This document shows positions 1 through 6,069 of a DNA stretch of 6,069 bases, piece after piece. Positions within the stretch are counted from its first letter, which is position 1. Every line of letters starts with the position of its first letter. Location of the stretch: NCBI GenBank assembly GCA_002067565.1, contig MVQZ01000200.1, positions 1 through 6,069 of the forward strand. Direction: 5' to 3'. The stretch is from Methanobacterium sp. PtaU1.Bin242 (GTDB lineage Archaea; Methanobacteriota; Methanobacteria; Methanobacteriales; Methanobacteriaceae). The position numbers and the translations under genes were made by a program. The notes beneath the pieces are model-generated. The model did not search any database and was not told the DNA's origin. It saw nothing but the letters and a program-made list of their open reading frames with translations.

Positions 1-7
1 TAATCCG

Positions 8-23
8 TTAAATTTAAATTTAA
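8..23. repeat. 16-bp AT-only perfect palindrome upstream of aIF1A
   Basis: TTAAATTTAAATTTAA equals its own reverse complement. It lies 40 bp upstream of the aIF1A start, about where archaeal core promoter elements would sit, but it lacks a convincing TATA box and may be simple AT-rich sequence. The first 63 bases hold no recognisable end of an upstream gene. What is seen is the palindrome; a promoter role is only a guess. Confidence 0.3.
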
Positions 24-51
24 GATTAAGGCGCTCGATTAAGTCAAAAAA

Positions 52-56
52 GGAGG
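52..56 (+). promoter_or_regulatory. Shine-Dalgarno site deciding the TTG start of aIF1A
   Basis: GGAGG, complementary to the archaeal 16S rRNA 3' end, lies 7 nt before TTG at 64. In this frame an in-frame TAA lies at 40-42 and no ATG or GTG occurs between it and 64, so the site and the frame together fix TTG as the start. Confidence 0.85.
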
Positions 57-63
57 AGAGTAT

Positions 64-369
64 TTGAGCAGAGGTCATGGACAAGATTTTCAGGAAATAA
101 GAAGGGTCAGAACACCCCGTCGGGGAGAGATACCTGGAGTTGTTGAACAGATAATGGGTCATGGGAAGCTAAAAGTAAGATGTTCCGATGGTAAAACCCG
201 GCTTGCAAGGATCCCGGGAAAGATGAAAAAAAGGATCTGGATTAGAGAAGGTGACGTGGTTTTAATAAAACCATGGGAATTTCAGAGTGATGAAAAAGCC
301 GATATTATATGGAGATATACCAGAACCGAATCTAACTGGTTAGAACGCAGAGGTTATCTAAAATTATAA
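64..369 (+). CDS. eif1A: Translation initiation factor aIF1A
   Basis: A 101-residue protein of the usual length for archaeal aIF1A, the counterpart of eukaryotic eIF1A and bacterial IF1. It binds the A-site region of the small ribosomal subunit and helps start-codon selection with aIF1 and aIF2. The sequence shows a basic N-terminal tail (residues 1-20, rich in Arg) and then the S1/OB-fold: GxVEQIMGHGKLKVRCSDG at about 25-43, the family signature RIPGKMKKRIWI at 49-60, GDVVLIKPWEF at 63-73 and KADIIWRYT at 78-86. A short C-terminal helix-like tail with NWLERRGYL follows. The start is TTG, chosen because GGAGG sits 7 nt upstream and no other start exists in frame. It is the first gene of a run of same-strand information-processing genes. 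Nothing in the sequence looks truncated or unusual. The family assignment is close to certain. Confidence 0.96.
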   Translation: MSRGHGQDFQEIRRVRTPRRGEIPGVVEQIMGHGKLKVRCSDGKTRLARIPGKMKKRIWIREGDVVLIKPWEFQSDEKADIIWRYTRTESNWLERRGYLKL

Positions 370-390
370 AAATCTTAAATTTTAATGATT

Positions 391-455
391 GTTGATATTG
401 ATCTGATTTTTACATGATTTAGATAAATTCTAATGATTATAAATCAATCATCAAC
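391..455. repeat. Imperfect inverted repeat between aIF1A and rio1
   Basis: Bases 391-402 (GTTGATATTGAT) can pair over 12 bp with 443-455 (ATCAATCATCAAC), with a single bulged C at 449 and a 40-nt loop. A competing 7-bp pairing is possible between 385-391 and 445-451. TAATGATT also occurs as a direct repeat at 383-390 and 431-438. The arms could form the 3' end of the aIF1A transcript or a site overlapping the rio1 promoter. Both roles are inference; AT-rich DNA produces such repeats readily. Confidence 0.35.
436..444 (+). promoter_or_regulatory. TATA-like element, possible rio1 promoter
   Basis: ATTATAAAT-type sequence about 48 bp before the rio1 ATG. Archaeal transcription usually starts about 25 bp downstream of the TATA box, which would put the RNA end near 463-470 and give a leader of some 20-30 nt. 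No clear purine-rich BRE precedes it, so confidence is low. Confidence 0.3.
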
Positions 456-491
456 TTAAACATCTTCCTTAGCTCTTTTTGTGTGATTAGA

Positions 492-1496
492 ATGTCAAGA
501 ATATCTAAATCAGATAATCATCTTATGAATTTGTCCGATACAATTGATAAATCTAGTAATATTTCTAATGCAGAAGTTAATTCTAAAAAGGTGTTTAATA
601 CTGATGATAACTCCAAAAAGGTGTTTAATGCTGATGATAACTCTAAAAAGGTGTTTAAAGCAGTCCACAGCCCAAAAGAAGGATCTAAAGCTGATAATGA
701 ATCAAAAAGATCTAAAGCCGATGATAACTCTAAAAAAGTATCTAAAGCTGATGATAACCTCAGGAAGATGTTGTCAGAGAAGCGTGTGAAAGGTGACGCC
801 GATCGTCGGGTTGGAAGTGAGGTATTTGATAAAATAACTCTGGAAACACTGTATAAACTGGCAAATCAGGGATATTTACATATTTTAAATGGAGCTATCA
901 GCACCGGAAAGGAAGCTAATGTGTTTAAAGGACTTGATGAGAATAATAACTTTGTAGCGGTAAAAATATACCGTGTTACCACCTCTGATTTTAAAAAAAT
1001 GCAGGATTATATCCAGGGAGATCCCCGTTTTAAAGTAAAAACCAGTAACAAGCGTCAGGTTGTTAACGCATGGGTTAATAAGGAGTTCAGGAATCTTAAA
1101 AGGGCTTGTGAGTATGGAGTAAGGGTTCCTCATCCTATAGTTGCCAAAAACAATATTCTGGTTATGGAATTTATAGGAGATGTATATGGAGACCCAGCAC
1201 CTTTGATGAAAGATGCCCATATATCTAATCCTCATGAAATTCTGGATAGATTAGTAAATTATATCAAAATCCTTTATAATGATGCTAAAATTGTTCACGG
1301 AGATCTATCAAGCTTTAATATTCTTATTAAAGATGATGAACCGGTTATAATTGATATATCTCAGGGTGTTGTGGTGGACCATCCCATATCAGAGGAGCTT
1401 TTAAATAGAGATATTAATAACTTGGTAAAGGATTTTAAAAAATTAGGTGTTCAGATATCTAAAGATGAGATTAAAAGTAAAATTATGGATTTATGA
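492..1496 (+). CDS. rio1: Rio1-type serine kinase/ATPase with repetitive N-terminal tail
   Basis: Atypical RIO1 protein kinase of 334 residues. In studied relatives it acts mainly as an ATPase that releases factors from the pre-small-subunit during 16S/18S 3'-end maturation. Visible motifs are the RIO nucleotide loop STGKEANVF (137-145), the ATP-binding lysine in AVKIYRV (K158), the RIO1 flexible loop with GDPRFK (about 176-181), hinge MEFIG (225-229), catalytic loop HGDLSSFNIL (269-278; D271, N276) and metal-binding DISQ (288-291). Typical archaeal Rio1 reads SEYN where this has SSFN. Residues 1 to about 96 are a hydrophilic, low-complexity tail carrying seven copies of a 10-residue unit; archaeal Rio1 is normally around 250-290 residues without it. 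The start is uncertain. ATG 492 is preferred because GTGAT at 483-487 matches the 3' part of the Shine-Dalgarno consensus at suitable spacing. GTG 483 would add three residues, and ATG 768 would give a tail-less 242-residue form. The family call is very secure. Confidence 0.94.
   Translation: MSRISKSDNHLMNLSDTIDKSSNISNAEVNSKKVFNTDDNSKKVFNADDNSKKVFKAVHSPKEGSKADNESKRSKADDNSKKVSKADDNLRKMLSEKRVKGDADRRVGSEVFDKITLETLYKLANQGYLHILNGAISTGKEANVFKGLDENNNFVAVKIYRVTTSDFKKMQDYIQGDPRFKVKTSNKRQVVNAWVNKEFRNLKRACEYGVRVPHPIVAKNNILVMEFIGDVYGDPAPLMKDAHISNPHEILDRLVNYIKILYNDAKIVHGDLSSFNILIKDDEPVIIDISQGVVVDHPISEELLNRDINNLVKDFKKLGVQISKDEIKSKIMDL
570..767 (+). repeat. Tandem 30-bp (10-residue) coding repeat in the rio1 tail
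   Basis: Seven in-phase units start at 570, 600, 630, 660, 690, 717 and 747. The 690 unit is 27 bp, one codon short, and the last is partial. The protein consensus is A-D-D-N-S-K-K-V-[FS]-[NK]. The 601-630 and 631-660 copies differ at only 2 of 30 bases; the 660 and 690 copies are most diverged (SPKEGSK, ESKRSK). The length change by whole codons and the near-identity of neighbours point to recent expansion by slippage or unequal recombination under selection for an open frame. The encoded peptide alternates acidic DD and basic KK patches and should be disordered. Confidence 0.9.
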
Positions 1497-1555
1497 GGAT
1501 AGAAAAGTATATTATAAAGGATATTTTAATATAATTATGATCCCCCTATAATTAA

Positions 1556-1564
1556 TTATAAATT
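1556..1564 (+). promoter_or_regulatory. TATA-like element upstream of the KH-protein gene
   Basis: TTATAAATT lies 38 bp before the TTG start. A start of transcription about 25 bp downstream would fall near 1583-1590, just before the ribosome binding site, giving a leader of roughly 15-20 nt. It partly overlaps a 14-bp palindrome TATAATTAATTATA at 1547-1560. No T-tract terminator separates it from rio1, so read-through is also possible. Confidence 0.3.
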
Positions 1565-1589
1565 CATTTAATTATTTTCAGGCCAAAGC

Positions 1590-1595
1590 GAGGTG
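1590..1595 (+). promoter_or_regulatory. Shine-Dalgarno site deciding the TTG start of the KH protein
   Basis: GAGGTG pairs with the CACCTC core of the archaeal 16S 3' end and stands 7 nt before TTG 1603. The protein product bound by this same 16S region in its characterised relatives is Dim2, an amusing but probably coincidental link. Confidence 0.8.
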
Positions 1596-1602
1596 TAATT
1601 TT

Positions 1603-2181
1603 TTGACCAACATAGAATATCTTAAGATTCCCCGGGAAAGGGTGGGGGTTGTAATTGGAAAACAGGGAATTATCAAGGAAGAAATCGAAAAAGCAACCCA
1701 AACAAAAATAGAAATAGACAGCGAAACAGGTAGTGTTTCTATAGACCCAACGGAAGAAGCAACAGATCCTTTATCTGTTTGGAAAGCCAGGTACATAGTT
1801 AAAGCCATTGGCAGAGGTTTCAACCCCGAGATTGCTTTGAAACTCACCAGTGATGAGATGATGCTGGATATTATTAACCTGCCTGATTATGTAGGCAAAT
1901 CAAAAAAAGCCATTTTAAGACAGAAAGGAAGAATCATCGGTAAAGATGGAAGAACCCGGGATATTATCTCAGAAATGGCGGAAGTTGATGTCTCAGTATA
2001 TGGAAAAACCGTGTCCCTCATTGGAGATATGGAACGGATCCAGGTGGCCCGGGAAGCTGTAGACATGATCTTACACGGAGCCAGACATAAAAGCGTCTAC
2101 GCATTTTTAGAGAAGAAAAATAGGGAATTGAAAATTAAAGAGTTTAAAAGAATTGCTAAAGATGAAAAAACATTGTTATAA
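1603..2181 (+). CDS. Dim2/Pno1-type two-KH-domain pre-rRNA processing protein
   Basis: A 192-residue archaeal homologue of eukaryotic Dim2 (Pno1). Characterised members bind the 3' end of small-subunit rRNA, near the cleavage site used by Nob1, and the archaeal protein has been reported to contact aIF2-alpha. Two KH domains are visible. KH1 spans about 4-72 with its GxxG loop as GKQG (19-22). KH2 spans about 84-157 with GKDG inside the RIIGKDGRTR motif (110-119). The family tail HGARHKSVYAFLEKK (158-172) and a basic C-terminal helix (173-188) follow. Start TTG 1603 is chosen on the GAGGTG site 7 nt upstream; the first residues lead straight into the first KH strand (EYLKIP), as expected for the family. 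It lies directly after Rio1, its partner in late small-subunit maturation in eukaryotes. No odd residues are seen. Often annotated only as a KH-domain protein. Confidence 0.93.
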   Translation: MTNIEYLKIPRERVGVVIGKQGIIKEEIEKATQTKIEIDSETGSVSIDPTEEATDPLSVWKARYIVKAIGRGFNPEIALKLTSDEMMLDIINLPDYVGKSKKAILRQKGRIIGKDGRTRDIISEMAEVDVSVYGKTVSLIGDMERIQVAREAVDMILHGARHKSVYAFLEKKNRELKIKEFKRIAKDEKTLL

Positions 2182-2187
2182 ATCCCA

Positions 2188-2199
2188 TTTTTTAATTTG
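2188..2199 (+). terminator. T-rich tract after the KH gene, possible terminator
   Basis: Six T bases at 2188-2193 begin 7 nt after the stop codon, followed by AATTTG. Archaeal intrinsic termination relies mostly on U-rich tracts without needing a hairpin, and none is obvious here. The tract is short, so termination is likely to be partial at best. Confidence 0.3.
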
Positions 2200-2232
2200 A
2201 ATTTGCAAAATATTATTAAAAATCTAGTATAA

Positions 2233-2242
2233 TAATTATATC
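2233..2242 (+). promoter_or_regulatory. TATA-like element upstream of top6BA
   Basis: TAATTATATC, inside a run of A/T from about 2204, lies about 75 bp before the top6B start. A transcript start about 25 bp downstream would fall near 2262-2268, giving a 45-50 nt leader. The sequence is so AT-rich that other placements are possible. Confidence 0.3.
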
Positions 2243-2265
2243 ATAATTAATAATAACATGTGGAT

Positions 2266-2280
2266 TTGGTAGTTAACCAA
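2266..2280. repeat. Short inverted repeat in the presumed top6B leader
   Basis: TTGGT at 2266-2270 and ACCAA at 2276-2280 are perfect 5-bp complementary arms around a 5-nt spacer. They are flanked by GAT and ATC, which extend the pairing if one T is bulged. It sits near the predicted transcript start, so it could be an operator or a small leader hairpin. Function is unproven. Confidence 0.3.
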
Positions 2281-2300
2281 TCACATTTAAATTGAATAAA

Positions 2301-2306
2301 AGGAGG
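2301..2306 (+). promoter_or_regulatory. Shine-Dalgarno site deciding the TTG start of top6B
   Basis: AGGAGG, followed by a 6-nt spacer before TTG 2313. The longest open frame begins at an earlier TTG (2292) but that would place this strong site inside codons 4-5 of the gene, and no such site precedes 2292. Confidence 0.85.
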
Positions 2307-2312
2307 CCTAAT

Positions 2313-4937
<2,625 letters not shown>

Positions 4938-4938
<1 letters not shown>

Positions 4939-4959
4939 ACAACCTAATAAACGGTTGTT
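4938..4959 (+). terminator. Stem-loop at the top6A stop codon
   Basis: A perfect 7-bp stem, AACAACC (4938-4944) with GGTTGTT (4953-4959), has an 8-nt loop and starts at the last base of the stop codon. Only CAAAATATGG follows rather than a T-run, so it is not a textbook terminator. It could protect the 3' end of the message or pause polymerase ahead of the T-tracts from 4990 onward. Confidence 0.4.
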
Positions 4960-4989
4960 CAAAATATGGCTAATTAAACCTTCATTACC

Positions 4990-5021
4990 CTTTTTTTCCT
5001 TTATTAAATTTTTTTTATTTT
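4990..5021 (+). terminator. U-rich terminator tracts of the top6BA transcript
   Basis: Seven T bases at 4991-4997, eight at 5009-5016 and four at 5018-5021, separated by short AT stretches, begin about 50 bp after top6A. Multiple oligo-T tracts are the typical archaeal intrinsic termination signal. A further seven T bases lie at 5076-5082. This placement between top6A and the next promoter-like sites supports separate transcription of gap. Confidence 0.6.
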
Positions 5022-5059
5022 AAGGACTTATTTCTGTATTTCTAACTTAAAATAATCTT

Positions 5060-5072
5060 AAAAACTTTATAA
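5060..5072 (+). promoter_or_regulatory. BRE/TATA-like element, distal gap promoter candidate
   Basis: An A-run (AAAAA, BRE-like) leads into CTTTATAA (5065-5072), the best match to the archaeal BRE-TATA pattern in this 330-bp gap. Transcription would start near 5090-5097, giving a leader of about 175 nt that contains the whole 5166-5221 hairpin. It lies just after the main T-tracts, as expected for a new transcription unit. Confidence 0.45.
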
Positions 5073-5111
5073 CCCTTTTTTTATCCAGTTATTTTCGTGA
5101 AATAAAATCAT

Positions 5112-5124
5112 AAAATTTATAATA
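5112..5124 (+). promoter_or_regulatory. TATA-like element, proximal gap promoter candidate
   Basis: AAAA followed by TTTATAATA (5116-5124). A start about 25 bp downstream, near 5142-5150, would give a leader of about 120 nt, again including the hairpin. A third weaker box, TTTTATA at 5155-5161, would start inside the hairpin. The sequence alone cannot decide among them. Confidence 0.4.
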
Positions 5125-5165
5125 TCATGAAAAATATAGAAATCTTATAGAAAATTTTATAGGAA

Positions 5166-5221
5166 AGATGTTTTTCATTTAGATCCCTCGCTATCAGGGT
5201 TCTTGTGATTTTAAAACATCT
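5166..5221 (+). promoter_or_regulatory. Long imperfect hairpin in the gap leader
   Basis: The outer stem is 9 bp, AGATGTTTT (5166-5174) with AAAACATCT (5213-5221). After a TTTT bulge (5209-5212), TCAT (5175-5178) pairs with GTGA (5205-5208), one pair being G-U. A small internal loop follows, then AGA (5181-5183) with TCT (5201-5203), a T-T mismatch, and CCCT (5185-5188) with AGGG (5196-5199) closing a 7-nt loop. That totals about 20 pairs in 56 nt. It lies between the promoter candidates and the gap ribosome binding site, so it should be in the gap mRNA. It matches no riboswitch or RNA class I recognise. It could be a cis-regulatory leader, an RNA-stability element, a small RNA, or a DNA operator. 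Confidence 0.5.
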
Positions 5222-5255
5222 GAATGATGGAATCATCTAAAAAAACCGAAATGAT

Positions 5256-5260
5256 GGAGG
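5256..5260 (+). promoter_or_regulatory. Shine-Dalgarno site deciding the gap start
   Basis: GGAGG stands 8 nt before ATG 5269. In-frame ATGs exist at 5224, 5227, 5251 and 5254, but none has such a site ahead, and 5251 and 5254 would overlap or immediately abut this one. Family alignment by eye (KSVGINGYGTIG at the N-terminus) also supports 5269. Confidence 0.85.
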
Positions 5261-5268
5261 CAAAAATT

Positions 5269-6069
5269 ATGAAATCGGTTGGAATAAATGGATACGGAAC
5301 CATAGGTAAAAGGGTGGCAGATGCTGTTGCCTGTCAGGACGATATGAAGATTGTGGGAGTTACCAAGCGAACTCCTGATTTTGAAGCTAAAATGGCCGTG
5401 GAAAAAGGTTTTGATCTCTACATAAGCGTCCCTGAAAAAGAAGGGATGTTTAAAGACGCGGGTATTGAAGTGTCAGGGACCATCGACGATCTTTACGACC
5501 AGCTGGATATCATGGTGGACTGCACTCCTGAAGGAATCGGTGCGGAGAACATGAACAACATCTACAAGAAAAAGGGAATCAAAGCTATATTTCAGGGCGG
5601 TGAAAAACACGACCAGATAGGTCAGTCCTTCAACTCCTTCGCCAACTTCAAAGACGCCCTGGGAGCAGATTACGTACGAGTAGTTTCCTGTAACACCACC
5701 GGACTCTGCAGAACACTTAAACCCATAGATGACCTGGCTGGTATAAAAAAAGTCCGTGCGGTTATGGTTAGACGAGGTGCGGACCCCGGGCAGATTAAAA
5801 AAGGACCGATAAATGCCATAGTACCCAACCCCCCCACTGTACCATCTCATCACGGCCCTGACGTGCAGACAGTTATGTACGGCCTGAATATCACCACCAT
5901 GGCTTTACTGGTGCCCACCACTATCATGCACCAGCACAACCTCATGGTAGAACTGGAAAACTCTGTAGATGTGGACAGTGTCATTGATACGCTGGAAGAA
6001 ACTCCAAGAGTGATTTTAGTAGAGGCTAACAAAGGTATTGGTTCCACCGCCGAGATCATGGAATACGCC
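5269..6069 (+). CDS. gap: Archaeal class II glyceraldehyde-3-phosphate dehydrogenase, 3' end cut by window
   Basis: Phosphorylating GAPDH of the archaeal type: glyceraldehyde 3-phosphate + phosphate + NAD(P)+ to 1,3-bisphosphoglycerate, a reversible step that methanogens mainly run toward gluconeogenesis in the cytoplasm. The first 267 codons are present; the family is about 335-340 residues, so roughly 70 are missing beyond the window edge. The Rossmann nucleotide loop is GINGYGTIG (5-13). The catalytic cysteine is C141 in SCNTTGLCR (140-148). The histidine that activates it is probably H221 in MHQHN (220-224). FQGGEKHD (108-115) and NPPTVPSHHGPD (187-198) are archaeal GAPDH signatures. Archaeal enzymes often prefer NADP; that cannot be read securely here. 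GGAGG 8 nt ahead fixes the ATG. Transcription is probably independent of top6BA, given the T-tracts and promoter-like sites between them. The frame is clean, with no stop through 6069. Confidence 0.97.
   Translation, partial: MKSVGINGYGTIGKRVADAVACQDDMKIVGVTKRTPDFEAKMAVEKGFDLYISVPEKEGMFKDAGIEVSGTIDDLYDQLDIMVDCTPEGIGAENMNNIYKKKGIKAIFQGGEKHDQIGQSFNSFANFKDALGADYVRVVSCNTTGLCRTLKPIDDLAGIKKVRAVMVRRGADPGQIKKGPINAIVPNPPTVPSHHGPDVQTVMYGLNITTMALLVPTTIMHQHNLMVELENSVDVDSVIDTLEETPRVILVEANKGIGSTAEIMEYA

Noticed and set aside
570..767. 30-bp direct repeats resembling a CRISPR array
   Set aside because: The units are back to back with no unique spacers, diverge gradually and stay in the rio1 reading frame. 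It is a coding tandem repeat.
544..789. 81-codon + strand frame across the repeats
   Set aside because: It is a second frame kept open by the AT-rich 30-bp periodicity; it has no ribosome binding site and encodes a repetitive Leu/Lys peptide. It is a shadow of rio1.
885..1235. 116-codon - strand frame opposite rio1
   Set aside because: Antisense to the conserved kinase domain, no recognisable family, no start signal. Shadow frame.
1547..1560. 14-bp perfect palindrome TATAATTAATTATA
   Set aside because: It is purely A/T in an AT-rich promoter region, where such palindromes arise often by chance. Kept only as context for the KH gene promoter.
5219..5260. C/D-box guide RNA from ATGATGG and CTGA motifs in the gap leader
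   Set aside because: The order and spacing of boxes do not fit a C-D'-C'-D layout, and the C-box match is imperfect. The motifs are better explained by the AATGATGGA duplication.
5224..5268. Upstream in-frame ATGs for gap (5224, 5227, 5251, 5254)
   Set aside because: GGAGG at 5256-5260 would be inside the gene for all of them, and the GAPDH family begins at the residues encoded from 5269.
5473..6059. Two - strand frames (126 and 69 codons) opposite gap
   Set aside because: They lie opposite a clear GAPDH frame that is open from 5269 to the window edge and includes the catalytic motif; neither has a family signature.

Overview
This window looks like ordinary core chromosome from a methanogenic archaeon, most likely a Methanobacteriales member (Methanobacterium or a close relative). 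The evidence is the set of archaeal-only or archaeal/eukaryotic-type proteins (aIF1A, a Rio1 kinase, a Dim2/Pno1-type KH protein, both subunits of DNA topoisomerase VI and an archaeal class II GAPDH), together with AT-rich intergenic DNA, GGAGG-type ribosome binding sites and frequent TTG starts. The gene order aIF1A - Rio1 - KH - top6B - top6A - gap is one I recall from Methanobacteriales genomes. That recollection, and the lineage, were not checked by any search.

Layout, all genes on the + strand: aIF1A (64-369, TTG start); a 122-bp AT-rich gap with an imperfect inverted repeat; Rio1 kinase (492-1496) with an unusual repetitive N-terminal tail; a 106-bp gap; KH-domain protein (1603-2181, TTG start); a 131-bp gap with a T-run and a TATA-like site; top6B (2313-3893, TTG start) overlapping top6A (3886-4938) by 8 bp; a 330-bp gene-free stretch with U-rich terminator-like tracts, two or three TATA-like boxes and a long imperfect hairpin; then the first 267 codons of gap (from 5269), cut by the window edge.

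Functionally, the first three genes belong to translation initiation and small-subunit maturation. aIF1A binds the 30S A-site. Rio1 and Dim2 act on the 3' end of 16S rRNA in late 30S maturation in their characterised relatives. Topoisomerase VI (A2B2) relaxes and decatenates DNA. GAPDH serves gluconeogenesis and glycolysis and seems to have its own promoter and a structured leader.

I see no mobile element, CRISPR array, tRNA, rRNA or defence system. The two features most worth a second look are the seven-unit, 10-residue repeat tail of Rio1 and the structured leader upstream of gap.
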